This document shows positions 1 through 10,000 of a stretch of 64,000 nt of DNA, in pieces. The notes under the pieces were generated by a model. It ran no database searches. It had not been told where the DNA came from and saw only the letters and a list, made by a program, of their open reading frames with translations. The stretch covers positions 27,893,721 through 27,957,720 of the forward strand of contig CM068841.1 of NCBI GenBank assembly GCA_028554795.2, written 5' to 3'. The translations under genes were made by a program, and so were the position numbers. The DNA is from Sinohyriopsis cumingii. Lineage: Eukaryota > Mollusca > Bivalvia > Unionida > Unionidae. Each line of letters starts with the position of its first letter. Positions within the stretch are counted from its first letter, which is position 1.

Positions 1-588
1 GGATGAGTTCACTGAGTCACAAATGAAACTTTCAAATAAACAAACGAATGAATGTGAATATTCACAATATCAACAACAAACTTGAGAGATGAAGCAACTG
101 AAATAACAATTCTGATCATTTAAACAGGGTCACATGATCAAACTGCAGGACATATCACACTTATATAAACCCTTTTCATGGTCTAATAAAAGTAAAATGT
201 ACGCAGCAGATTTTCGTCTGTAATTTACAAATTATTCACTTTTTTAAAATGTAAATCAACCTATATCCCCTATTTATGTAAACATAACCTTATCTATGTT
301 GGTAAAAATAGGCACAAAAAATACTGCTGAATAAGACATACCTATGTAAAACTCCAACACCAATTGCTGAAAGAAGAAAAAGTAATTATTCAGGACATTG
401 ATACATTCTATATTAGAATAAGTGGCAATCAATAGACAAATTAATTCCAATAATCTATAATCATCTCAGGTCTACTGACAAGAAGGGATGTACTTATGAC
501 TCAACTAAATGCCACCCTAAGTATGTTGTGTGAAAATTTCCAAATACTCTTTGTTCCGCAATACAGGACCTTCTTCAAAGACAATTAA
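1..588. other. Left-edge non-coding stretch
   Basis: AT-rich sequence with no supported gene or repeat. The last part (about 540-588) runs into the LINE remnant and may be its 5' untranslated region, but no boundary is visible. Confidence 0.5.
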
Positions 589-1071
589 GTGAACCATCAA
601 TTATACCAGCGAGACCAAATCCACTTGCAAAACAGAGGTACTGCTATGCTCCTTAGGAATATAGACCAGTACATAAGACTTATAAAAGGGGTTAGGTATG
701 AGTCAGACAACTGCTTGTATTGTGGAGAGCACGGTCATGTAACACAGCGGTGTCTGCATGGAAAACAGATTCGTTGCCATCTTTGTAACAAACTTGGACA
801 TAAGCAAAAGTTATGCACAGACCAATTGGTAGAAGGCTATGATGTACAGGCCTATGCAACACATATCCAGCGGAAAAATGCATTAGAATATGTGTATACT
901 TTTCAATGTAATAATTATAATTCTAAAAACAGGTTGCAGGCACTATCTGATTTGTGTACAAAGTGCAACTTGTTAACTTGTAAACAAGTATGTGAAACTG
1001 TTCAAGTTAATTCTCCCTCTGAGGCTCCTCATGTGTCTAAAATGTCAATGTCTTCTTGTATACATATGTAA
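589..1071 (+). pseudogene. LINE ORF1/gag-like zinc-knuckle protein fragment
   Basis: The open stretch encodes two consecutive CCHC zinc knuckles of the form C-x2-C-x4-H-x4-C: CLYCGEHGHVTQRC and CHLCNKLGHKQKLC. Such knuckles bind nucleic acid in retroelement ORF1/Gag proteins. The frame opens with GTG right after a TAA and no ATG start is apparent, so the N-terminus is missing or frameshifted. It lies directly upstream of the endonuclease block of the same element. A host CCHC protein is a less likely alternative given that context. Confidence 0.6.
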
Positions 1072-1264
1072 ACCAGTCTCATATTGAACATTCTCATGTA
1101 TCCACTACATATGGTCATGGTACAACAGATGGATCTTGTATGTTATCTTCTTCATGTGTTTATGTAAATAATCAAGGCATTGTAAAGAAATCTGACAAGA
1201 CTAAAAAACAATATATGGCACACTACCCTGTCTGAAAGTCAATCCTCTGATCAAAATTGTCATG

Positions 1265-2409
1265 TCTTTGGGCACCTCAAATGAGGTCTGCAAGTAATTA
1301 ACCTAAATACTCAACAAATCCTCCCTAAACTGAATAAGATAAAGTTAATATTACAGCAAACTGGATCAGTCAATATTCTAGGTCTATGTGATCCCTTTCT
1401 TTCCAATGATACTGATGACTTGGCTCTCCAAATGCAGGGCTTCAACTTTGAAATAAAAGATAGAGACTCCATGGGGGGGTGGGAGTATTCTTCTCTATGT
1501 AGACAGTTCCATTAGCTATAACAGACGTGTTGATTTTGAGACTATTCGGGTACAGAGTATCTGGATTGAAGTAACCCTTGCCCAATCAAAGCCAATCCTC
1601 TTATGTTCAGTTTACAGGCCACCTAGTTCTATAGTTGATTGGACTGATAGATTTGAGTTTCAAATTCAAAAAGCATTACTAAAGGAAGATTTAGAAATTA
1701 TTATATTAGGTGATTTTAACATTGACTACATGAAAACTCCACCATTAACATGGAAAAGTAGCTTTGAAACTTACAACTTTACTCAATTAATTAACACCCC
1801 AAGTACAGTAATGGATAAAAGTGCTACTATCATTGATCATATCTATAGTAATAAACCTGAAAACATAAGTACAACTAAGGTGCCAGTGTATGCAGTGAGT
1901 GACCACTACCCATTCTGTATAACTAGACATGTTCCGAAATCATCAAAAAATGGCAAATACATGTACATTAAAATACAATACAGGGACTTAAAACAGTTTG
2001 ATGAGGAAATGTTCTTAAATGATTTAGTTTGCAAACACTTCCAATCAGTCTGCAATATAGCTGATGTCAACACTGTCTCGGACAATGGTATCAGATGTTC
2101 AATGCAGCCTTAGAAAAGCATGCCCCAATTAAAACAAAAAGGGTTAAACACCAAATTACACCCAAGTGGATTACCCCTGAGATCAATGAGGCTGGGCACC
2201 TAAAAGATAATTTCCACAAGAAAAAAGACATGAAAAGGTATAGAAAGTGGAGGAACAAAACTAAGCACCCAATAGATAAGGCAAAAGAGAACTACTATAA
2301 ACAGGCTATTAATGAAAGTAAGAGTACCAAAACATTGTGGAAGCATTTAGAAGAACAGTTGTCTTCCCCTAGACTTAAGAAAAATGATGATATAGCAAAA
2401 ATGATATAG
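1265..2409 (+). pseudogene. LINE ORF2 endonuclease (APE/EEP type) and linker, broken
   Basis: Translation in shifting frames shows the exonuclease-endonuclease-phosphatase fold of non-LTR retrotransposons, which nicks target DNA for target-primed reverse transcription. Visible motifs in order: VINLNTQQILPKLNKIK (about 1300), VYRPPSS (about 1610), GDFNID (about 1710), IIDHIYSN (about 1830) and the catalytic SDHYP (about 1900). A run of G near 1475 coincides with a frame change and there is an in-frame TGA near 1278. The basic linker 2095-2409 is in another frame. Confidence 0.8.
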
Positions 2410-2429
2410 CAACATCTGTACAAGACATT

Positions 2430-3085
2430 GTGGAAATGTTCAACAATTTCTTCATAAGCATCTCCAGTAACAGTATTCAGAACCATACTAACATCCCAAT
2501 TGAACTTGATGCTCTTCTATTATTTATAAGAGCTCAAATTCCTGATGATAATTATTTTTCAATAGATAATGTTAGTGAAGCTGATGTTTTTGATATGCTG
2601 ATTAAGGTGAATATTAATAAATCCTCTGGATTGGATGGTATTGGTCCACGAATTCTTAAACTTGCTGCCCCAAAAATAACAAAGTCAATAATGCATATCA
2701 TAAATTTAAGTATAATGAGTGGTAATTTTCCAGAAACACTGAAATGTGCAACAGTTACACCTATCTTTAAGAAAGGAGAAAAGGAGGATCCAGGAAATTA
2801 CAGACCAATATCAATTCTACCTGTATTGTCAAAACTATTTGAAAAGCATGTAGCCATTCAAGTCTAAAAAAATTTGAAACATACTCTCTATTTCATAAAG
2901 CGCAATCAGGATTTAGAAAGTACCACTCGTGCCAAACAGAACTTAGTAAAATTAATGGATTGTTTTCCTTGACTTCAAGAAAGCCTTTGATCTTCTTGAT
3001 CATGAAATTCTGCTGCAAAAGTTGAACTGTTACAGGTTTGACAATCCTTCTTTAAACTGGTTTAGATCATACCCTGAGATCTCAA
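2430..3085 (+). pseudogene. LINE reverse transcriptase fragment
   Basis: The 145-residue open block has RT motifs: KSSGLDGIGPRILK (about 2615), TPIFKKGEKEDPGNYRPIS (about 2758) and the LSKLFEK that follows. After a stop near 2866 the frame resumes with QSGFRKYHSCQTEL and then DFKKAFDLLDHEILLQKL, and ends near 3080. The catalytic YxDD region is absent, so the domain is truncated as well as frameshifted. Confidence 0.85.
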
Positions 3086-3250
3086 TAGGATTTTAAAACT
3101 AGGAGTCCAGGACTCCCATTTTGGTGAAAACAGGAGTCCCACCATCAAAAGTTGCAGTCCATTTTTTCCTACAGAATCAACACAGACCTGAGTGCATCTA
3201 TTTTTTAGATGGAGAGGTTTTCGTAATGTAATCACTTTAATATAGCTTCA
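3086..3250. other. Junction after the LINE with a short perfect palindrome
   Basis: Directly after the LINE break the sequence GGAGTCC-A-GGACTCC (3102-3116) is a perfect inverted repeat, and a related 'ggagtccc' follows about 20 bp later. This may be the edge of a second element. No gene seen. Confidence 0.3.
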
Positions 3251-3613
3251 TTAAAACAGTCCATTGACAGGATTGCAAATGTATGGTTTATTTATTTGTC
3301 TACGTCCTTGCAGTAATTTTAGGCAGTGGTTAAATAGTATCTGATTTGCTGTTTTCCCGTATTTTTGTAAATACGTGTCAAGTCGACAACATCTTAGACT
3401 CTTAAAGCGCATCTTGCAAACTCCACAACATAGCATTGTCCCATATGTTTCTGACCTACATAATTTGCATTTTAAAGTTAAATCTTTAATAAAATAATAC
3501 ATTGGCTTTGCTTTCAAAGATTTGTATATTTTTCTGAAAATATTTGCTCGATGATTTACAAAAACAGACATTCTAATAAACTGGTACATCCCAGACTTAG
3601 AAAAGTCCGCCAT
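3251..3613 (-). CDS. Small cysteine-rich ORF, unrecognised
   Basis: A 120-residue frame opens with an ATG in good context (A at -3, G at +4). Its middle carries clustered cysteines: CKLC, then LCCGVCKMRFKSLRCC. This resembles a small zinc-binding module, but I do not recognise a family. It is basic and lacks obvious membrane segments. Two further open frames follow at 3658-3960 (+) and 4027-4281 (-), with gaps of only 45-70 bp, which suggests a compact element or the remains of one gene. It could also be chance. Confidence 0.25.
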   Translation of the reverse strand: MADFSKSGMYQFIRMSVFVNHRANIFRKIYKSLKAKPMYYFIKDLTLKCKLCRSETYGTMLCCGVCKMRFKSLRCCRLDTYLQKYGKTANQILFNHCLKLLQGRRQINKPYICNPVNGLF

Positions 3614-3657
3614 TATTTCCCGTTAGGTCAACTGGTTCACTTACAGTTTCAAGCTAA

Positions 3658-3960
3658 TTTTATGACGAAATAGTGTACAAGAGGCAGTTAATATATATCC
3701 AGATCACCGATTATGATCTTAAAACACGTTTGTATATTTTATCATCAAAGGATATCGTGCAGGAAATTGATAGTTGCTACCTTACTCGGAAAAGGGTTAA
3801 TGGTCAATCAGCTATCAAAACATATGCTTGTGAATGGGCAAGAGTTCGTTTGTCAATGCAACTGATATCAAAACTAGGCCTAGCTACTGATGTCTTGATG
3901 AATACATTTCGCTACGACACTAGAACTAACCGGGCTAAGGCGAAGTACATTTTAAAATAA
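3658..3960 (+). other. Open frame of unknown status, no ATG
   Basis: About 100 residues are open between a TAA at 3655 and the stop at 3958. There is no ATG at the front; the first usable near-start is GTG at 3673. The composition (ACEWARVRLSMQLISKLG) looks protein-like rather than low-complexity. It might be an internal exon or a piece of a decayed element. No homologue recognised. Confidence 0.2.
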
Positions 3961-4026
3961 AGTATGGACAGTCAATGTACCTCTTAAATAGCTCTTGTTT
4001 GTCCATCAGAGTGATACTAAATTTTG

Positions 4027-4281
4027 TCAATCCAAGTAAGGACTTTTTCCAAACATTAAGCTAGGCATCACACATTTCTTACGATTAGCTACTGTCCTAT
4101 CCGAACTATCAATTCTAGCAGCTTCAGCACTCTTCTGAATCTCGTTACAATCTTCGTAAGTTTGCCGTTTAACCCCAAAATACTTATCCAAATTTGCGAA
4201 TGGCATTTTGTCTAAGCCTCCACATGTTTTGATTCTGAGGTCACGTGCACTACTTAATCCAATACATTCGAAAATGAACAA
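4027..4281 (-). other. Open frame of unknown status, no ATG near the front
   Basis: 84 residues are open on the minus strand. The frame begins at TTG, so a true start is lacking. The segment TCGGLDKMPFANLDKYFGV looks like real protein, and a plausible acceptor ('cctcag') lies inside it near 4237. It could be a 3' terminal exon of an unknown minus-strand gene. Confidence 0.2.
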
Positions 4282-5793
4282 AATAATGAAAGCTAAAGTT
4301 GTTTATTTGATGTACTTTTATAAATGACTGCATGTACATCTCTGGGTCTTTCTGGCTCTGAAGTCAATCACTGTAAATATAATTACATTACCACCCGGCC
4401 ACCTGTCAAAGCCTTCGAACTTGCCGCCTAGCTATTGGATCATCTTCTTTTTATGTACTCTTATAATGGCAACATTTATGTACATCAAGGGGTCTTTCAG
4501 TCACTGAATTTAGTCATTGTAAATATCAGCACAGCTAATTTATCAACACATTTTCCCACAAAGCAGGTGGCTGAAGCAGGACTAGCAAGTCTTTGAATTT
4601 TGTCACACACCTATTACATACGCATGGAGGACTCTCCCGCCTCAGTGATTTTCTGCGTCCCAGATCAAAAATTTGCATCCAAATATGCGTAAGTAAGCGT
4701 TTCCGAAATCTCTGCAGACACGTGATTCTTTGCAAAACTAGGATACAGTGGGCATTTGGAATAAATTGCAGTCTCCATACGAAAATGATGGGCCCATTAA
4801 GCAAAAAATATAAAAATATAAAAAGAAATCAAACTTTTACCCTTCTGCTCATGCGCAAGCAAAATAACCAATGAAAAATGATGTTTCTAATACAACTAGG
4901 CATTAGTCTCATGGAAAATCTGTTGAAAGTAGATGTATTTAGAAATACCCCCCAAGTGTCTGTCCTACGCACATTTCAGGCAAAAACGATAAAAACCTCT
5001 GGGGCCGAATGAGTTAATGGGAGAATTTTGGTGACATCACCAAATCTTAATATTACATATTTATTCATCATTTGTGTATCAGTATTGCACATAAGTTACA
5101 AAAAGAGGCATTCTTTGACAATTCTAAGAAATTTCCATAAACTTACAGAAGTTTACAATATAATAGACGGACATGCTCGAATCCATTTCTAGTTCCTGGA
5201 CAAGTCCATTTTTAGCAAAGGGGTGTGTGCACAAATACATATGTACATGCATAAGTCATCTGCTTCCAATATTTACAATGTCGAATCAAGCAAAGGAATA
5301 GAATGACAACAAATTTGTGTTTCACATGGATTTAACAAGCAGTTTAAATTCTTTGTTGATATGTGCAAGCGGATATAATTCCAAAGTCTCAACATTATGT
5401 AATTTATGGAATTATCCAGCAGTTGCCAAACAGGATGAACTGTCATTATATTGTCTGATGGAAAGTTGCCAGGGATGCCAGTATTACTGCCGTTCTGGTT
5501 AGTCAGGTTAGAAATTATAAGTCAGTGATTCAGTTGACTTAGTTCTGTGCACTTTTTATCACAAACAAACGGGGATATATTGTCAGACTATAACCACAGG
5601 TGTTCGACGCAAGCTTGATGTCGAGAAGAAAAAAAACCACAATAATATAAAGAAAAAGTCCTATGTCAGAACGGGTCATGGGGGTAATCTAAGGTATTTT
5701 TGTCACTCTGTATTATTTTTTTGCTTTAAATTTTTTTGTTTTTTTTTCTCTTTTTCTTTTTCTTTCTTTCTTCTTGAGCAGGCTGTGAATGTC
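4282..5793. other. Stretch with weak minus-strand ORF and long polypyrimidine tract
   Basis: Two diverged copies of a ~120-bp segment sit at about 4310-4420 and 4445-4560 (shared 'gtactnttataa', 'tctttc', 'cactgtaaatat'). A minus frame 4535-4720 encodes SPPCVCNRCVTKFKDLL after a possible acceptor 'tctgcag', but I cannot tie it to a gene. At 5705-5780 an almost uninterrupted T/C tract ends in 'gagcag', an ideal-looking plus-strand splice acceptor with no exon to support it. Confidence 0.3.
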
Positions 5794-6003
5794 TCATTTG
5801 ATAGAGAGAAAAAAAAGAGAAAGCGGTTGTTTGGTGTAATATATGAACAATTTACCAATAATTATCATAAGACCCTTATAAAGAATATCATTTTTTTTGG
5901 AGGTAAAATTATCATCGTCCTGTTTGCCTCTCTTGCTTCCTTTATTTGAGCTGGAAGTCCTGTGGTTGCTACTGGAAATCTGTTTGCGGTTTTTAGCGGC
6001 CAT
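5794..6003 (-). CDS. Possible first coding exon of a divergent gene, unrecognised
   Basis: An ATG at 6003 on the minus strand sits in strong context (A at -3, G at +4) and opens a Ser/Lys-rich basic stretch with an acidic DDD run, then an apolar tail. The first ~37 residues look like genuine protein; the rest may already be intron, with a possible donor GTAAAT near 5855. It points away from the SPMIP7-like gene and shares its CpG-richer upstream region, so a bidirectional promoter is plausible. I do not recognise the protein and could not find a convincing second exon to the left. Confidence 0.3.
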   Translation of the reverse strand: MAAKNRKQISSSNHRTSSSNKGSKRGKQDDDNFTSKKNDILYKGLMIIIGKLFIYYTKQPLSLFFLSIK

Positions 6004-6470
6004 TGTAATGATGTGTAAACTACTTCCGTCGTCTGCACTAGATCGGTTTAAGGTTTATACAATAAATCTTGCCTCTCTAAATTTCACACATTTTGGTTAT
6101 AACTAGTCAACAACCAGCGTGAATGATAGTCTGGTCCTCAGTTTTCTGTCCTCACAGCAATTCGGTATACTTAAATGTAGCAGAGTGCAACGCCGGAGCA
6201 TACAAAGCAGGGAACCAGACTAAATGAATGGAGGTTATCCGATTAAAACGGGAACTTGGTCACGGAAACTTCCATATATAGAAGATTCCGTCGCTGCCAC
6301 GGGCAACTAGGAAGTTTACATGCGTTCGGAAATACATGGCGACTTGAATGCACATATACATATACATTAGTTTAAATGCCAACTGGTTTTGGTGATACTT
6401 AACGTTATTTATGATCCTGTGAGGTCACTGATTTTTAAAAGTAGAATTTTATTTTTTAGTAACTGTCAAT
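6004..6470 (+). promoter_or_regulatory. Promoter and 5' untranslated region of the SPMIP7-like gene
   Basis: This stretch holds many more CpG dinucleotides than its surroundings. A TATA-like 'catatata' occurs at about 6273. 'attttttag|taactg' (AG at 6458-6459) looks like an acceptor 11 bp before the ATG, implying a non-coding first exon upstream. The transcription start is not determined. Confidence 0.5.
6293..6307 (+). promoter_or_regulatory. Candidate RFX-factor X-box
   Basis: GCTGCC-ACG-GGCAAC is an imperfect palindrome that matches the RFX X-box (GTTRCC-N1-3-RGYAAC) with one mismatch in the left half-site and a perfect right half-site. X-boxes drive cilia genes in animals. It lies 164 bp before the start codon of a gene read independently as ciliary. 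Confidence 0.5.
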
Positions 6471-7002
6471 ATGACAGAAATATTTACATCTGGGCCTGTT
6501 CTGGCAGACTCAACATTCCGAACAAGGCCTCACTTTAAAACTTACTTGCTGACAGATGCTAATGCCGGCGGGCATGCAGTACAGCAAATTGAGGAAAAGC
6601 GCCGAATAAGGCAAATGAAATTTCCCTCTTTGAAGGGAAGGGTAGATGTTGATTCATTTCAAACAAACCCGAATGATATCGCTTTTAAGCGTTGGAATGA
6701 TAAGGGGGAGCATAGGGCACCTGCTCCTTATCGTGACTATGACAATATTGTTGATCCCACGTCTGGATTTGTTAGTGCAGGAGGAGATGTAGATCGTAAC
6801 ACAGGCCACTTGAAAATTAGATCATTGGCTCAGCTCAGTGATACACCACAATCTAGTGAACCGAAGAAGAAGCATTCTGATCGTAGTAATGAAGAGAAGG
6901 CACCACCAGAATTAAGGCGATCCAACACATATGCACCTGGAGCACCATCAGCCTGGAATAGTAGAAAAACTTCAGATATCTGGATACGGTCACAATTGGG
7001 AG
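6471..7002 (+). CDS. SPMIP7: SPMIP7-like exon 1 (residues 1-177)
   Basis: Starts at ATG (context aatATGa) and ends GGA-G|gtgaga, leaving phase 1. It holds the conserved-looking FRTRPHFKTYLLTD, FPSLKGRVDVDSF and YDNIVDPTSGFVSAG. Reading past 7002 continues open for only 11 codons, which are intronic. Confidence 0.8.
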
Positions 7003-10000
7003 GTGAGATTCAAATTAACACCCAGGCAAAGTATTAGTTCTTTTATGCTCAGACATTCCGATATTTATGAACTTGTATATCAGATAGCACATCCACACTG
7101 GACCAGTGTCACTTACAATGTTAGTCCAGTGTGTCTAAATAACACTGGCTGAATGCCATTGTATGCACTGGCCCTCTGCTGGTCAAATGTGTCAAAACTA
7201 TGGTGAGTATTGATACATTAATGTAAGTCCAATGTCACAACTTTATGATGATTCATCATGCCAAGATTGACAAAAACATTGGCCCAAAAGAGGACCAGTG
7301 AACAAAATGTCACAGGGCCAACATTTGCTAATGAGCAAAATGACCTTTGACAGTTATGTATGGTGCCACCTGGCATGTTCAAGGATTTGATGTATATACT
7401 GTTCTAAATAAGTATTCTATCGTGGCTTATTTAATCCTCAAAAGAAATAACAATTAAGTAAAACAAAAAATAATAAAGATCTAAATACAAATATACTTTG
7501 TAAATGGTCAAACTTAACTATTCTGGCCATGACAGATGTTATGAATACGATTTTAGAAGATAGGTAAACATACAAATCCTATATTCATGAAAACAAATTT
7601 ATGTCCTGTTACTTGATACAATATGAAAAATATTCCAATAACTGTTGAGTACAGTGTTTTTAAAAATCATATATGAAATCATTCAAAGAAATACTCTTTA
7701 TGAACAGGTTTTACAAATCTACTTTCAAGAGCATCACTTAATTTATTGTATAGATCTTCTATATTAAATCTTGGATTAAAACTTAGAGAAACTTGGCCCA
7801 GCATTGAACCAATGCATATATCCCAATGCATATACAGCTATTACAACCACAGAATAACATTGGCCCAATTAGTGCTGTTTCAATGTTGGCTATTGAAGAA
7901 CAGTTCAATGTTGGCTCAACATCATATGTTGGATGCCAGTTGTGTGATTAGTTGTCAACATTGGCCCATCATAGGTGTAATTTGTTGAAAAATAAGTATG
8001 TAAATTGACCGTATGTCCATGAATGGATATATATTTGTGATTTTGCATCTGTAGCTATCAGGAATCATGAGAAAAGGCAGTTGTTTCAACCACTCTCTCT
8101 TAAAGAGACCTTTGAAATTATTTACTCATTAATCCTTATACAAAGATGAAGCTGATAATAATGTCAAGTCTGAAAATGAAAAATGATGAAAGTGGATGCT
8201 TTACACATAAGATGCTCTAAAAACAACAACCATTATCCCAACCCAAAGTTTTTAGGTGATTTTTTAAAATATTTTTATCTTCATCCCAAAGTTTTAGAAC
8301 AGCTACAAAAAATATTTGTTGGCATCCAAAAACAGGGTAAAGATTATGCACTCTATGCACCTCATCAGTTTTGTTTGGACTATATTATATTTTTAGTTTA
8401 AACAAAACAGCAGGACTAGTTCCTTATTTATATAGTATAACATTTTCTAGATTTGTTTGTCTTTGATAACACCGTATTTTTCATAAAAAGCAGTTTTATA
8501 GATTAAATATTGCTGGCATAACATGTGATGTGGAGATTATTTAAGCATACTTATGCTTTGGAAAATGTAAATGATTGTTATAATTCAGCTCAAATGCACT
8601 GAATAAATTTACAGTAGTCACTGGTTATTAAAATTATCAACAGTGCTAAGCAACTATGATGTTTATATGTCAGAAATGGCCTTCTATTTTTGTATCTTTT
8701 TGAAGTAAAACATATCATGCTTCCTTCCCTTTTGTTTATAGTTGTTTATGTTTATTTGTTGTTCAATGCATTTTCAATATAATGTATAATATAGTTCTGA
8801 AGAAAGACATGGTCATTGAAGTAAATTATTCCAGAACTCTGTTGGGTTTTTTCCCCTTTAAAATTACATTTTTAACAGTTGTATGTATGTGTATAAGCTG
8901 GTATTAAAATCTGCTAGGCCAGATTCCCAAGGAATTTCAAATGATGTTAACAAAGACTTTAAGACATTGTTGACCACTGTTGTATAATATTTTATTAGTT
9001 ATTGTTATTTATTGGCTCTTTTGATTATGAAATCTTTCAGTTTAGGATGTTCACATTATGGTGTGGTCATTTTTTAAGTTGCAAAATGTATGAGGTACAA
9101 ATACTGGTATTGTGAAGACAGACAAATGAAAAAGGAAAGTATACACTCTGCTTGCAGTTTGATTCAACATATAAATTTACTCATATAAGAAAGAACACTG
9201 AAATTGGTTTAGAATTTAAAATTGACTTGTGTCTTCCTAATGCAATATATTTTATTAATCACTTAAAATTTGCGAGACATCTATCAATACATCAAGATGG
9301 ACATAATTGAGTTATTCTAGTATTTGGTCTTTGCATCAAGATAGACTTGACTGGGTTATTCTTTAATTGGTCTATCCATCTAGATGCAGGTAATTGGGTT
9401 ATTCTTTAATTGGTCCATGGGTCAAGACAGACTTGACTGGGTTATTCTTTAATTGATCTATGAGTCAATATAGGCTCCAATGTGTTATTCTTTATTTGGT
9501 CCATGCCTCAAGATGTTCCTTTAGGGACAGAATCTTCCACAAAAAAAAGAAAAATATGGGGAAAAACAACTTTCAATTAATGTAACTTCCATTGATGTGA
9601 TTGTTTGTATCAACCAATTGCCAATAAAACTGCAGATTACAAGTCTGCTGGTAAACTCACTCTTACAGGATACAAGTAACTTAACCATTACCAAGTATGT
9701 AAATACTGTATGACTCTTACGGGATACAAGTAACTTAACTATTACAAACTATACAAAAACTACTTTTCCATGAAAAAATATAGAAAATGCCACAGACTGA
9801 TTAAATTGATGGTTGATCACCAAATTCTCAACACTTCCAATCCGTTAGCTGCATGAAAATGTAGGTTGTACCACTGAGGAATAATCTAAAAACGTGAAAA
9901 TCTTATACTGTCCTTAACCATATTGCTAATTGAGAAGACAGTAACTCCTCTTTATGTTTTTTAATGATCTGTCTTTTAGGAGAGTTTTAGCATTAATAAT

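Larger units (their letters stand above)
589..3085 (+). mobile_element. Degenerate jockey/CR1-like non-LTR retrotransposon (LINE), 3' truncated
   Basis: Consecutive blocks keep the order of a LINE: a zinc-knuckle protein (589-1071), an APE-type endonuclease (about 1265-1990), a linker (2095-2409) and the first part of a reverse transcriptase (2430-3085). The blocks are in different frames and carry stop codons, so the copy is dead. The RT is cut off after the DFKKAFD and FRSYP region, and no 3' tail is present. The endonuclease and RT wording is typical of jockey/CR1/L2-type elements common in molluscs; the exact clade is inferred, not tested. Confidence 0.85.

Noticed and set aside
5705-5780. 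Strong plus-strand splice acceptor after a polypyrimidine tract
   Set aside because: No open exon with a matching donor follows, and the coding gene starts 690 bp later; could at most be a 5' UTR exon.
6931-7152. ORF overlapping the end of exon 1 in another frame
   Set aside because: Out of frame with the clear exon 1 reading and crosses its donor site.
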